A stretch of DNA of 9,525 nt from RGIG2041 sp045537695 (lineage in GTDB: Bacteria; Bacillota; Clostridia; UBA1381; UMGS1253), in the NCBI GenBank assembly GCA_045537695.1, contig JAZSQB010000029.1, forward strand, positions 1 through 9,525. The letters run 5' to 3'. How positions within the stretch are numbered: position 1 is the first letter of the stretch; each line of letters opens with the position of its first letter. Below, one piece after another: positions 1 to 6,056 of this stretch. Under the pieces are notes generated by a model. That model was given only the letters and a program-made list of their open reading frames with translations. It did no database searches and was not told the DNA's origin. The translations under genes and the position numbers were made by a program.

Positions 1-2
1 CC

Positions 3-3000
3 TTTGCGTGGATGTATGAGACATCCAACGACGGTACAACATTTAAGGTTTCTGCACCTGCTACCGTATACGCAAAGAGCGTAGCGTTCCATGGTGAATG
101 GCCGACAATTGAGGCACTTGGCTGGGAAGTTGTCGGCACAATGGATGGTTGTCCGCTTTATGCAAACCACTTTGATGCGGATGCACTTGTGCAGATTCCG
201 ACACAGCCGATTACACAGGCTGAATTGGATGCAAAGAATGCAACGCTGAATGATGGTACAATGTTTGCCTTTATCACAGCTGAGAATATAAGCAAAAGAA
301 CAACCACCACCACCGGTGCAGAAGGCGATGTTATTCTTTGGACACACACAGACGGTACGATTACAGACTCTGTGCCGTATGCAATAACTGGTACCTATGC
401 ATATTACTCGACATTCTATATACGCGAAGAAAACACAGCATTTTATGTTGTATTTGACAAGCCGGCTGCGCCTGAAGTTCCGCTCGAGCTTGGCGAAGTG
501 ACCTATTCTGTAGACGGCGGCGACGCAGTTGCAGTTGATTTTGGAGAGGGTACGACCTATGATGCACCGACGCTTGCGTGGGATGCACAGAGCGTAACCG
601 TTACTGCAACGGCGACAGGCGATGGGGAAGTAACCGTATCTCCTGAAACGCTTGACCTTAGTACAGAAACCGAAGGTAGCGTCACAATTACATTGACGCC
701 GAATACAGGCGAACCTGTTGAATACACAGTAAACTTCACGAAGGCGGCACCGCCGGTACTGGAAGCGTTGTCGTACAGTACAGCAGCTACGGTTTACAGA
801 GTAGCGCTTGTTGATGAAACAGCGCTCGATACTGCAGTAAGAACACATAACATTACGGTTCCGTGGGGCACGGCTACCGCGACCGTAAGCTACCAAGTTG
901 AAAATCAGGCAGCAGCTACGGAGACAGTAGACCTGCTTGCAAACAACGGCATTTGCACCGTTACGCTTCCGCAGGGTACAAAAGTGAACTTCACTTGGGG
1001 CAATGCGCCGGCAGGGCAGTATGTAACGGAGCTGAAGAAGGTACCAACGGGCACTTACGCGTATCCGAAACGATTCTTTGCGTCTTTTGGCGATATAGAT
1101 AACGCGTATTTAACCAATACTACATCTAACTATACACCTTTCACGAAAGGCCAAACGTTCTTCAAAGAAGATGGCACAGCGATGGCGCCGGCGAGTGTGG
1201 CACAGAAGGGTAACATTGTTGTTATCGCTGATGCAGAAGCGAGCAGAGGTCAGCCTAAGTTGCTGCCGTCCAGAAATCTTTATATGAGTGGTAGCTACCC
1301 GGCAACCCAGACAAACAACGCTTGGATGAGCTTTAAGGTGGCGAAGGCAGGTACCGTTTACGCGGCAGCGCCGCAGTATGACGAGGTTTGGACGGAGATT
1401 GAAGCGCTTGCGGGTTGGACTGTAGCACCGTTTGACCTGAACTACAGCGCGAACAATCCGAACAGAAAGCTTTATATGAAGCAAGTAGCTGCAGGCGAAA
1501 CCGTTTTAATCCCGGGCGCACAGCTGCTCGAGCACGAAATTGTTGCTTACAACGCATCCGTAGCTGCTGAGGGCTACAGCTATGTTAAGTATGATGATTA
1601 CGAGGATGAGATTGCGGCTGCAATCGCCCAAGTCCTTCCGGCAGGCACAATAATCAATGACAATTCTGGCGGCTATATCAAAAAGTGGGCTGATGAATAC
1701 ACAAGTGAGGATACTATCACAATTAATGGTGTAAGCTATCCGGCAATTATCGGCGGTTACGAAATAAGCAGCGTTAGCGAAAAGAATGGCGTTGCCACTG
1801 TCACGCTGTCCAACTACGTGCGCAGCTTCCCGACTGTGGTTTTTGCAGTCGCAACTGAATGCGTAACAGAAGCAGCATACGCGCCGATGTACACCGGCAG
1901 TACTACACTTCCGGCTGACGGCGCAATCGAGCTGTCTGCTATCCGTGCGGCTTATGATCAGCCAAAGGGCGGCGAACTCAGCTTTGCCATTCAGGGCGGC
2001 AGCAGTCCATATGCTACACTTGAGGGCACAACCTTAACGGCGATAAGAGACGCTTATGTGGAAAATGCATATGTTGACATCGTGATTACGCAGACCTATG
2101 AAAATGGAGATACGCTGACAAGCACAGCCAGAATTAATATTCTTCCGGTGGATGCAGCCAAGTATGGTTACCTCAAGGTCGAAGCTGCTGACGGTTCCGG
2201 TACAGTAGAAGGTCGTGTTGGCGAAACAATCGTTATTGATACCATACCAACAGACGGCGCTAAGGAATTCCCGATTGGTGAACTTGTAACACTTACAGCT
2301 ACACCGGATGAAGGCTATACATTTGCTTACTGGGAGCGTGTAGACGGTACAAACCGAGCAATCTATAATCGAAATGCAAGCTTTACACTCGCAGTTCCGT
2401 ATAGTATCACGCTTAAGCCGGTATTTAAGTCTAGTGCTGCGTATACCGTAACCTTCCTCGGCTATCAGGACACTGTAATCGACACCTTTGGCGTGGATGC
2501 TGTAGAAGAGATTACAGTTCCGGCAGCACCGGAAGTATTCGGCTACACCTGTACTGGCTATACGGACGGCTCCACTGACTATGTAGCAGGTAATACAATC
2601 AATACAGAAGATATTACCGGTGATGTAATCATCAGAGCAGTCTACGTGCGTGACGCAGAGAAGGTTTACACACTGACAGTTACAGGCGGTACTGTTAAGG
2701 GTACGGAAGGTGCAACATCGGCAACTGTTAAGTACAACGAAGCCGTTACTGTTGTTGCAGGTGCGCCGGCAGATGACATGATGTTTAGCCACTGGACCGA
2801 TGAACAGGGTCAGAAGCTCAGCTACGATAGCGAATACAGATTCTACATGGCTGCAGCTGACAGAGAAGTTATAGCAGTTTATGTTGAGGATACAGGGGAC
2901 GAGATTGCGAAGACACCGGTTGTAACCATGACAGTTACCCAGGTTACAGACGATTCAAACGGCCCGATTTACGGTCTGTTCGCAGAAAGACGTGTTTCGG

Positions 3001-3299
3001 AAGCATATCAGGTTGTTGAATCCGGTATTATCTGGGGTGTTGCAACCGATGAAACGGATGCCGAAAACATTACATTAGCGAACAAGGGTGTTACCACGCA
3101 TCCGAAGGGTGCATCCGCATCGAAGTACCAGAACAGAAACGGTCAGTACACGGTGCGTATCCAGATGACCCCAGCGCGTGCAGAAAAGGGTAACCAGTGG
3201 TATGCAAGAACATACCTTATGTACAGAGATAACAGCGGTAAAATCTGGACAATATACAGCCCGGCAAAGCTCATCCACAATTATTCGGCAGGTGAGTAA
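3..3299 (+). CDS. Large modular surface/adhesin-like protein, 3' part (5' end outside window)
   Basis: The frame is already open at the first complete codon (Phe-Ala-Trp precede the Met at base 12), so this is the C-terminal ~1,098 residues of a longer protein and no start is visible. Numbering from that Met: residues 1-76 form a module (FKV..PATVYA, later IEALGW, ending VQIP) that recurs divergently at about 437-515 (AWMSFKV..GTVYA, IEALAGW, VLIP). About 158-250 is a Thr/Val-rich beta-sandwich like the cadherin-like/Ig-like bacterial repeats, with a related stretch to about 350. About 714-810 and 886-960 look like InlB B-repeat relatives (YTLTVTGGTVKG; GYTFAYWE; MMFSHWTDE), with a third such segment at 810-885. 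The last ~120 residues are a separate domain (SGIIWG...YARTYLMYRDNSG). There is almost no Cys and no enzyme motif. I see no LPXTG, C-terminal membrane helix, dockerin or SLH repeat, so the cell-wall link, if any, must lie upstream. Likely a secreted or surface-bound adhesin; ligand unknown. Confidence 0.8.
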   Translation, partial: FAWMYETSNDGTTFKVSAPATVYAKSVAFHGEWPTIEALGWEVVGTMDGCPLYANHFDADALVQIPTQPITQAELDAKNATLNDGTMFAFITAENISKRTTTTTGAEGDVILWTHTDGTITDSVPYAITGTYAYYSTFYIREENTAFYVVFDKPAAPEVPLELGEVTYSVDGGDAVAVDFGEGTTYDAPTLAWDAQSVTVTATATGDGEVTVSPETLDLSTETEGSVTITLTPNTGEPVEYTVNFTKAAPPVLEALSYSTAATVYRVALVDETALDTAVRTHNITVPWGTATATVSYQVENQAAATETVDLLANNGICTVTLPQGTKVNFTWGNAPAGQYVTELKKVPTGTYAYPKRFFASFGDIDNAYLTNTTSNYTPFTKGQTFFKEDGTAMAPASVAQKGNIVVIADAEASRGQPKLLPSRNLYMSGSYPATQTNNAWMSFKVAKAGTVYAAAPQYDEVWTEIEALAGWTVAPFDLNYSANNPNRKLYMKQVAAGETVLIPGAQLLEHEIVAYNASVAAEGYSYVKYDDYEDEIAAAIAQVLPAGTIINDNSGGYIKKWADEYTSEDTITINGVSYPAIIGGYEISSVSEKNGVATVTLSNYVRSFPTVVFAVATECVTEAAYAPMYTGSTTLPADGAIELSAIRAAYDQPKGGELSFAIQGGSSPYATLEGTTLTAIRDAYVENAYVDIVITQTYENGDTLTSTARINILPVDAAKYGYLKVEAADGSGTVEGRVGETIVIDTIPTDGAKEFPIGELVTLTATPDEGYTFAYWERVDGTNRAIYNRNASFTLAVPYSITLKPVFKSSAAYTVTFLGYQDTVIDTFGVDAVEEITVPAAPEVFGYTCTGYTDGSTDYVAGNTINTEDITGDVIIRAVYVRDAEKVYTLTVTGGTVKGTEGATSATVKYNEAVTVVAGAPADDMMFSHWTDEQGQKLSYDSEYRFYMAAADREVIAVYVEDTGDEIAKTPVVTMTVTQVTDDSNGPIYGLFAERRVSEAYQVVESGIIWGVATDETDAENITLANKGVTTHPKGASASKYQNRNGQYTVRIQMTPARAEKGNQWYARTYLMYRDNSGKIWTIYSPAKLIHNYSAGE

Positions 3300-3326
3300 A
3301 AGTTAAATCCGTATAACATTTCCTTG

Positions 3327-3374
3327 CAAAAGGTGCTCTGCCCTCGGGCAGGGCACCCCACGCAGGGGCTTTTG
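3327..3374 (+). terminator. Branched hairpin after the surface-protein gene, possible terminator
   Basis: The main stem pairs 3332-3343 (GGTGCTCTGCCC) with 3346-3357 (GGGCAGGGCACC) with one G-U pair. A small CCCC/GGGG hairpin can follow (3356-3368), competing for two C residues. CAAAAG (3327-3332) is complementary to CTTTTG (3369-3374) and could close the structure. It lies 27 nt after the stop codon, which fits transcription termination. The U-tract is only four T residues and is offset from the main stem, so it may instead be an mRNA 3'-end stabiliser. Confidence 0.5.
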
Positions 3375-3404
3375 AAAAAATGAATACGACATTCATAAAA
3401 AGTG

Positions 3405-3433
3405 TTGACAAGACGGAGATTATGTGATAGAAT
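3405..3433 (+). promoter_or_regulatory. Sigma-A promoter for the 40-residue peptide gene
   Basis: TTGACA (3405-3410) and TAGAAT (3428-3433) are separated by exactly 17 bp, one mismatch from the consensus. Transcription should start near 3440, giving a leader of about 70 nt. The promoter lies downstream of the hairpin that ends the surface-protein gene, so the peptide gene has its own start signal. Confidence 0.8.
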
Positions 3434-3511
3434 TATTTTTAACTGGTTTTATCACGCAATATTTAACTTGGCAGATAAAAAGACTGTATATTGAAAGGAG
3501 AGAGTTTCTCT

Positions 3512-3634
3512 ATGAAAAAGGAATACGAAGCACTTGAAATTGAAATTAAGCACTTTGCAACCGTTGATGTTATGGATATAGGTCCGAGCGACCTTGAAGA
3601 TGGTGGCTTTGTAGAGGACGACTTTAATCTTTGA
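3512..3634 (+). CDS. 40-residue acidic, Cys-free peptide of unknown function
   Basis: The gene starts at an ATG preceded by AAAGGAG (3494-3500, 11-nt spacer) and ends with TGA at 3632-3634. The peptide begins MKKEYEALEIEIKHF and ends GGFVEDDFNL. It has 12 Asp/Glu against 3 Lys and 1 His, with no Cys, Trp or Arg, no signal peptide and no membrane helix. It is flanked by its own near-consensus promoter and a strong terminator, which argues for a real monocistronic gene. From memory, short Clostridia proteins with a similar Tyr-Glu-x-x-Glu-x-Glu-Ile-x-x-Phe-x-x-x-Asp-Val start are common and uncharacterised; I could not verify this. A Gly-Gly at residues 31-32 raises the possibility of a cleaved leader, but no maturation enzyme or exporter is in the window. 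I infer no function. Confidence 0.7.
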   Translation: MKKEYEALEIEIKHFATVDVMDIGPSDLEDGGFVEDDFNL

Positions 3635-3654
3635 TTTTAAGTTTAATAAGAATC

Positions 3655-3692
3655 AGCAAAAAGAGAAACCTGCGGGTTTCTCTTTTTTTGCT
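3655..3692 (+). terminator. Rho-independent terminator of the peptide gene
   Basis: AAAAAGAGAAACC (3658-3670) pairs with GGTTTCTCTTTTT (from 3675) across a 4-nt loop, and seven T residues follow the stem. The outer AGC/GCT extends the pairing to 3655-3692. It lies 20 nt after the peptide stop codon. Confidence 0.88.
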
Positions 3693-3720
3693 TTTTTGTG
3701 CTTTTTTTGGGGATATAAAA

Positions 3721-3753
3721 TAAACGGGCTGTCGGGGACGCCAGCCCCTACGA
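3721..3753 (-). repeat. Short hairpin repeat, copy 1 (reverse orientation)
   Basis: Read on the minus strand it starts CGTAGGGG and ends CCCGTTTA, with a GGGCTG/CAGCCC stem (plus-strand arms 3726-3731 and 3742-3747). Three more copies with the same ends but different stems lie at 7741-7768, 7781-7813 and 7834-7863. It sits about 30 bp beyond a transcription terminator. It matches the style of short interspersed palindromes common between genes in Oscillospirales-like genomes (recollection, not searched). Confidence 0.65.
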
Positions 3754-3877
3754 TGTAGCCGGTAGTAAAAATTGTGCTTGCAGGGGACGGTCTCGCTGCG
3801 GCTCGGTCATGTCCGCGGCTCTGACAATCCACGGATTTTCATTCACTACCGCGTCAGCCGCTTCGCTACATCCTCGA
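3749..3877. repeat. GC-rich imperfect fold-back element, possible MITE-like remnant
   Basis: The left arm has GATGTAGC followed at once by CGGTAGT (3752-3766). The right arm has their reverse complements, ACTACCG and GCTACATC, at about 3845-3873, but separated by ~13 extra bases. Between them is a GC-rich stretch (AGGGGACGG, GCTGCGGCTCGG) unlike the A/T-rich spacers around it. No plausible reading frame or transposase is present. A decayed non-autonomous element or nested insertions of short repeats would explain it; I do not recognise a named family. Confidence 0.4.
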
Positions 3878-3892
3878 CGCGTCGCAAACAAA

Positions 3893-3920
3893 AAAGAAGG
3901 TATCCGTGGATACCTTCTTT
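3893..3920 (-). terminator. Rho-independent terminator of the symporter gene
   Basis: AAAGAAGGTATCC (3893-3905) is a perfect inverted repeat of GGATACCTTCTTT (3908-3920), with an effective 4-nt loop. Read on the minus strand the stem runs straight into a T tract and lies about 18 nt after the symporter stop codon. The other face has only TTT after the stem, so it probably works mainly for the minus strand. Confidence 0.85.
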
Positions 3921-3937
3921 GCATATGCTTTTTAAAA

Positions 3938-5461
3938 TTACAGCTCGCTGTTTTCCTTGATTGCCTTTGCGTGTTCTTCCTGGATTTCCGGAAATACGGA
4001 AAGCATCGGCTCTACGTCTGCGCCTTTTCTGCGCTGCAAGTAGTTTTTGGTAATCTTCATTACCAGCGGGCTTAAAACGATAACACCGATTAAGTTCGGA
4101 AGCATCATCAGACCATTAAAGGTGTCGGAGATATCCCAAGCCAGGGAAGAGGTCATTACAGCACCGAGGAAGATGGTTACGAGGTGGATTACCTTGTATA
4201 CTTTCACGCTCTTTGTGCCGAACAGATACTCCCAAGCCTTCGTACCGTAGTGGTCCCAACCGAGCACGGTTGTAAATGCAAACAGGAAGATGGCGATTGC
4301 TATGAACTTACCGCCGATATTCCAGAAACCGAATACGCTGTTAAATGCGTCTGCAACGGTGGTTGCGCTGTCTTCAAAGGTGAAGTACAAAGCGTCAACA
4401 GAACCTCTTGTGGTGAGCACAACAAGTGCGGTTAAGGTACATACAACCATAGTATCCGCAAACACTTCAAAGACACCCCACATACCCTGTTTTACCGGCT
4501 CTTTTATACTGGAGTTGGAGTGTACCATAACGGAAGAACCGAGACCGGCTTCATTGGAGAATACGCCGCGCTTAAAGCCCTGTACCATAACCTTGGAGAT
4601 TGCAACACCAGCAACACCGCCGGCAACAGCGACCGGCTTAAATGCGGTTACAAAAATGGATTTCAGTGCCGGAAGAATCATATTGTAGTTTACGCCTACA
4701 ATGGTAATAGAGCCGAGAAGGAACAGTACAACCATGAACGGTACAACCTTTTCTGCAAAGGATGCAATTCTCTGCAGACCGCCGAGTAAAATCAGCGCTG
4801 CGATAACAACTAAGATAACACCTAAAATCACTGCGTACAGAGAAACACCGTCAAACACAGAGATGTCGATGAGCGACTGAATCGGGAAAGCGGATTCCAG
4901 ATTTAACACAATTTTGTTAATCTGCCCCATTGCGCCAATACCGAAGGATGCGAGCAGTGTGAAGATGGAGAAAACAACGGCAAGAATTTTACCGATATGC
5001 TTGCAGCCCTTCTTAGCGCCGAGACCGTCTTCAAGGTAATACATAGCGCCACCGGACCATTCCTCTTCTGCGTTCTTTCTTCTGTAGAAAATACCGAGCA
5101 CGTTTTCGGAGTAGTTGGTCATCATACCGAAGAACGCTGCAACCCACATCCAAAATACTGCCCCCGGACCGCCGATGGCGATTGCAGATGCAACGCCGGC
5201 GATGTTACCGACACCGATGGTTGCTGCCAGTGCAGTACACAGTGCCTGGAACGGAGAAATGGTCTTGTCCGCTGTGTGACCGATAACGTCCTTTTTAAAC
5301 AGACTACCGATGGTGTTTTTCCACCAAAGTCTGACGTGCGATACCTGAAATACCGCGGTTACAAGTGTTGTGAGCACACCGGTTGCCACCAACAGATATA
5401 CGCCGTAGTTCCAGACGAAGCTGTTAATGTCACCGTTGACTTTTGTAATCCATTCTAACAT
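3938..5461 (-). CDS. Alanine/glycine:cation (Na+) symporter, AGCS family
   Basis: A 507-residue polytopic membrane protein that should import glycine and/or alanine with Na+. Family signatures are GVGNIAG (83-89), GGPGAVFWMW (97-106), NYSENVLG (116-123), FSNEAGLGS (301-309), GMWGVFEVF (326-334) followed by a DT and a hydrophobic helix, and LGW-HYG-K-WEYLFG (400-415). I see about ten or eleven hydrophobic helices from residue 19 to 470, then a charged cytoplasmic tail ending KENSEL. Length is normal for the family. I chose the ATG at 5459-5461 because AGGGGGG (5468-5474) lies 6 nt upstream and the residues after it match the usual start of the family. The same frame stays open to 5653, but that extension is the leader RNA. 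The leader carries a glycine riboswitch, which points to glycine as a physiological substrate. The gene is monocistronic, with its own promoter and terminator. Confidence 0.95.
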   Translation of the reverse strand: MLEWITKVNGDINSFVWNYGVYLLVATGVLTTLVTAVFQVSHVRLWWKNTIGSLFKKDVIGHTADKTISPFQALCTALAATIGVGNIAGVASAIAIGGPGAVFWMWVAAFFGMMTNYSENVLGIFYRRKNAEEEWSGGAMYYLEDGLGAKKGCKHIGKILAVVFSIFTLLASFGIGAMGQINKIVLNLESAFPIQSLIDISVFDGVSLYAVILGVILVVIAALILLGGLQRIASFAEKVVPFMVVLFLLGSITIVGVNYNMILPALKSIFVTAFKPVAVAGGVAGVAISKVMVQGFKRGVFSNEAGLGSSVMVHSNSSIKEPVKQGMWGVFEVFADTMVVCTLTALVVLTTRGSVDALYFTFEDSATTVADAFNSVFGFWNIGGKFIAIAIFLFAFTTVLGWDHYGTKAWEYLFGTKSVKVYKVIHLVTIFLGAVMTSSLAWDISDTFNGLMMLPNLIGVIVLSPLVMKITKNYLQRRKGADVEPMLSVFPEIQEEHAKAIKENSEL

Positions 5462-5467
5462 TTTAAA

Positions 5468-5474
5468 CCCCCCT
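5468..5474 (-). promoter_or_regulatory. RBS that fixes the symporter start
   Basis: On the minus strand AGGGGGG lies 6 nt before the ATG at 5461. This supports a 507-residue protein rather than the 571-residue open frame that would begin inside the riboswitch. Confidence 0.8.
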
Positions 5475-5501
5475 GTGTATTTTGAATTTGGAGAAAGCAA
5501 C

Positions 5502-5527
5502 AAAAAAGATGCCCCGAAAGGACATCT
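5502..5527 (-). terminator. Riboswitch-controlled intrinsic terminator (expression platform)
   Basis: In the minus-strand RNA AGATGTCC (5527-5520) pairs with GGGCATCT (5514-5507), with one G-U pair, and six T residues follow (5507-5502). It lies between the glycine aptamer and the RBS, so it acts as an attenuator. Its 5' arm plus loop contains UGUCCUUU (5524-5517), perfectly complementary to AAAGGACA (5580-5573) in the 3' strand of the aptamer. The two pairings exclude each other. Confidence 0.8.
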
Positions 5528-5568
5528 GCAATCAAATTCAAAATCATATAAATATGCGTTTGAAATAA

Positions 5569-5675
5569 GCTCTGTCCTTTTGCCTGAGAGATTTATGATT
5601 TTGCACCTTCGGCACTCACCTTTTGTGAGATTCTCCAGAGAGCCATCCACCATCGGTTCGACTGTTTCGTCCCGA
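5569..5675 (-). ncRNA. Glycine riboswitch, single aptamer with 5' helper (ghost) hairpin
   Basis: On the minus strand, 5643-5569 shows the conserved core of the glycine (gcvT-type) aptamer: a P1 closed by GCTCT/AGAGC, CTCAC-AAAAG-GTGAG as an internal hairpin, the GCCGAAGG-GCAAA segment, and CTCTCAGGCAAAAGGACAGAG at the 3' side. Only one full aptamer is present. Upstream of it, 5675-5653 forms a small hairpin closed by TCGG/CCGA with a GAC/GTC inner stem. This matches the 5' 'ghost' aptamer stem of singleton type-2 riboswitches, a class reported to be associated with glycine transport genes. The downstream gene is a glycine/alanine symporter, so sensor and target agree. Confidence 0.93.
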
Positions 5676-5709
5676 TTGCTTCAAATGGCAATATTAAAAT
5701 GTTACAACT

Positions 5710-5738
5710 ATTATATAATCTTGATAAGTTCTTGTCAA
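5710..5738 (-). promoter_or_regulatory. Sigma-A promoter of the riboswitch-symporter unit
   Basis: On the minus strand TTGACA (plus 5733-5738) and TATAAT (plus 5710-5715) are perfect consensus boxes 17 bp apart. Transcription should start near 5703, about 28 nt before the helper hairpin, giving a leader of about 240 nt. Because the promoter is full consensus, control is expected mainly at the riboswitch. Confidence 0.9.
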
Positions 5739-5800
5739 TACCTAAATTTAAAAAAATGTAATTTTATGCAATTCTTTGCGCAAATAATTTACAAAAGCTA

Positions 5801-5829
5801 TTGACACAGGCGTCAATTCAAGGTACAAT
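5801..5829 (+). promoter_or_regulatory. rny: Sigma-A promoter of rny
   Basis: TTGACA (5801-5806) and TACAAT (5824-5829) are 17 bp apart, one mismatch from consensus. It diverges from the symporter promoter, with about 62 bp between the two -35 boxes. The -35 box is one half of a TTGAC-N6-GTCAA inverted repeat (5801-5816) that could be an operator or coincidence. Predicted transcription start is near 5836. Confidence 0.82.
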
Positions 5830-5835
5830 ATATAG

Positions 5836-6056
5836 TGTATATGTAGTTTATATATATGTGCGTTTTGCATTGGTTTTTTATTAGGAGAAAAAAGCGAAAA
5901 AAGAAGCAGGCGGGCTCAGCATATCCACCGGTTATTCTTGTATATAGCTTGATGATACACAAGTTTCTCGGGTTTTACCGATTTAAAACTGTTTAGAAAG
6001 CAAAATAGAATAGGATGAATATGTAAAGGCGCCGCCGGAAAAGGAGGTGCTTAGGC
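5836..6056 (+). promoter_or_regulatory. rny: Long 5' leader of rny
   Basis: About 220 nt separate the predicted transcription start from the rny ATG. It contains an A/T-rich start, a purine-rich run (5884-5908), a hairpin at 5937-5963 (CTTGT/ACAAG outer stem with an ATA/TAT extension and one mismatch) and a strong RBS, AAGGAGG (6041-6047), 9 nt before the ATG. I found no match to a riboswitch class I know and no intrinsic terminator. A 46-codon frame (5856-5996) lacks an RBS and is probably chance. Long leaders often mean post-transcriptional control. Confidence 0.5.

Noticed and set aside
2034..2792. Long open frame on the minus strand within the surface-protein gene
   Set aside because: Its translation is Cys-rich and low in domain sense, there is no RBS, and it mirrors the codon pattern of the real gene.
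3596..3610. Double-glycine leader cleavage site in the 40-residue peptide
   Set aside because: Gly-Gly at 31-32 is present, but the usual spaced Leu and Glu positions of such leaders do not fit well and no C39 peptidase or exporter is nearby; kept only as a possibility.
3772..4075. Two overlapping plus-strand frames across the GC-rich fold-back and the symporter 3' end
   Set aside because: They run through a repeat region, a terminator and antisense to the symporter, with no RBS and no recognisable product.
4997..5458. Plus-strand Cys-rich frame opposite the symporter
   Set aside because: It is a shadow of the membrane-protein coding strand; it has no RBS and unlikely composition.
5462..5653. 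64-residue N-terminal extension of the symporter frame
   Set aside because: It runs through the glycine aptamer and terminator, lacks an RBS at its Met, and the family N-terminus begins at the internal ATG with a strong RBS.
5569..5700. Tandem (two-aptamer) glycine riboswitch
   Set aside because: Only one conserved core is found; the upstream part is a short helper hairpin without the second core.
5856..5996. 46-codon frame in the rny leader with a Lys/Arg-rich stretch
   Set aside because: There is no ribosome binding site before the ATG, which lies only about 20 nt from the predicted transcript start; the composition follows the purine-rich leader.
5861..6040. c-di-GMP or other known riboswitch in the rny leader
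   Set aside because: I looked for the conserved cores that I know and found none.
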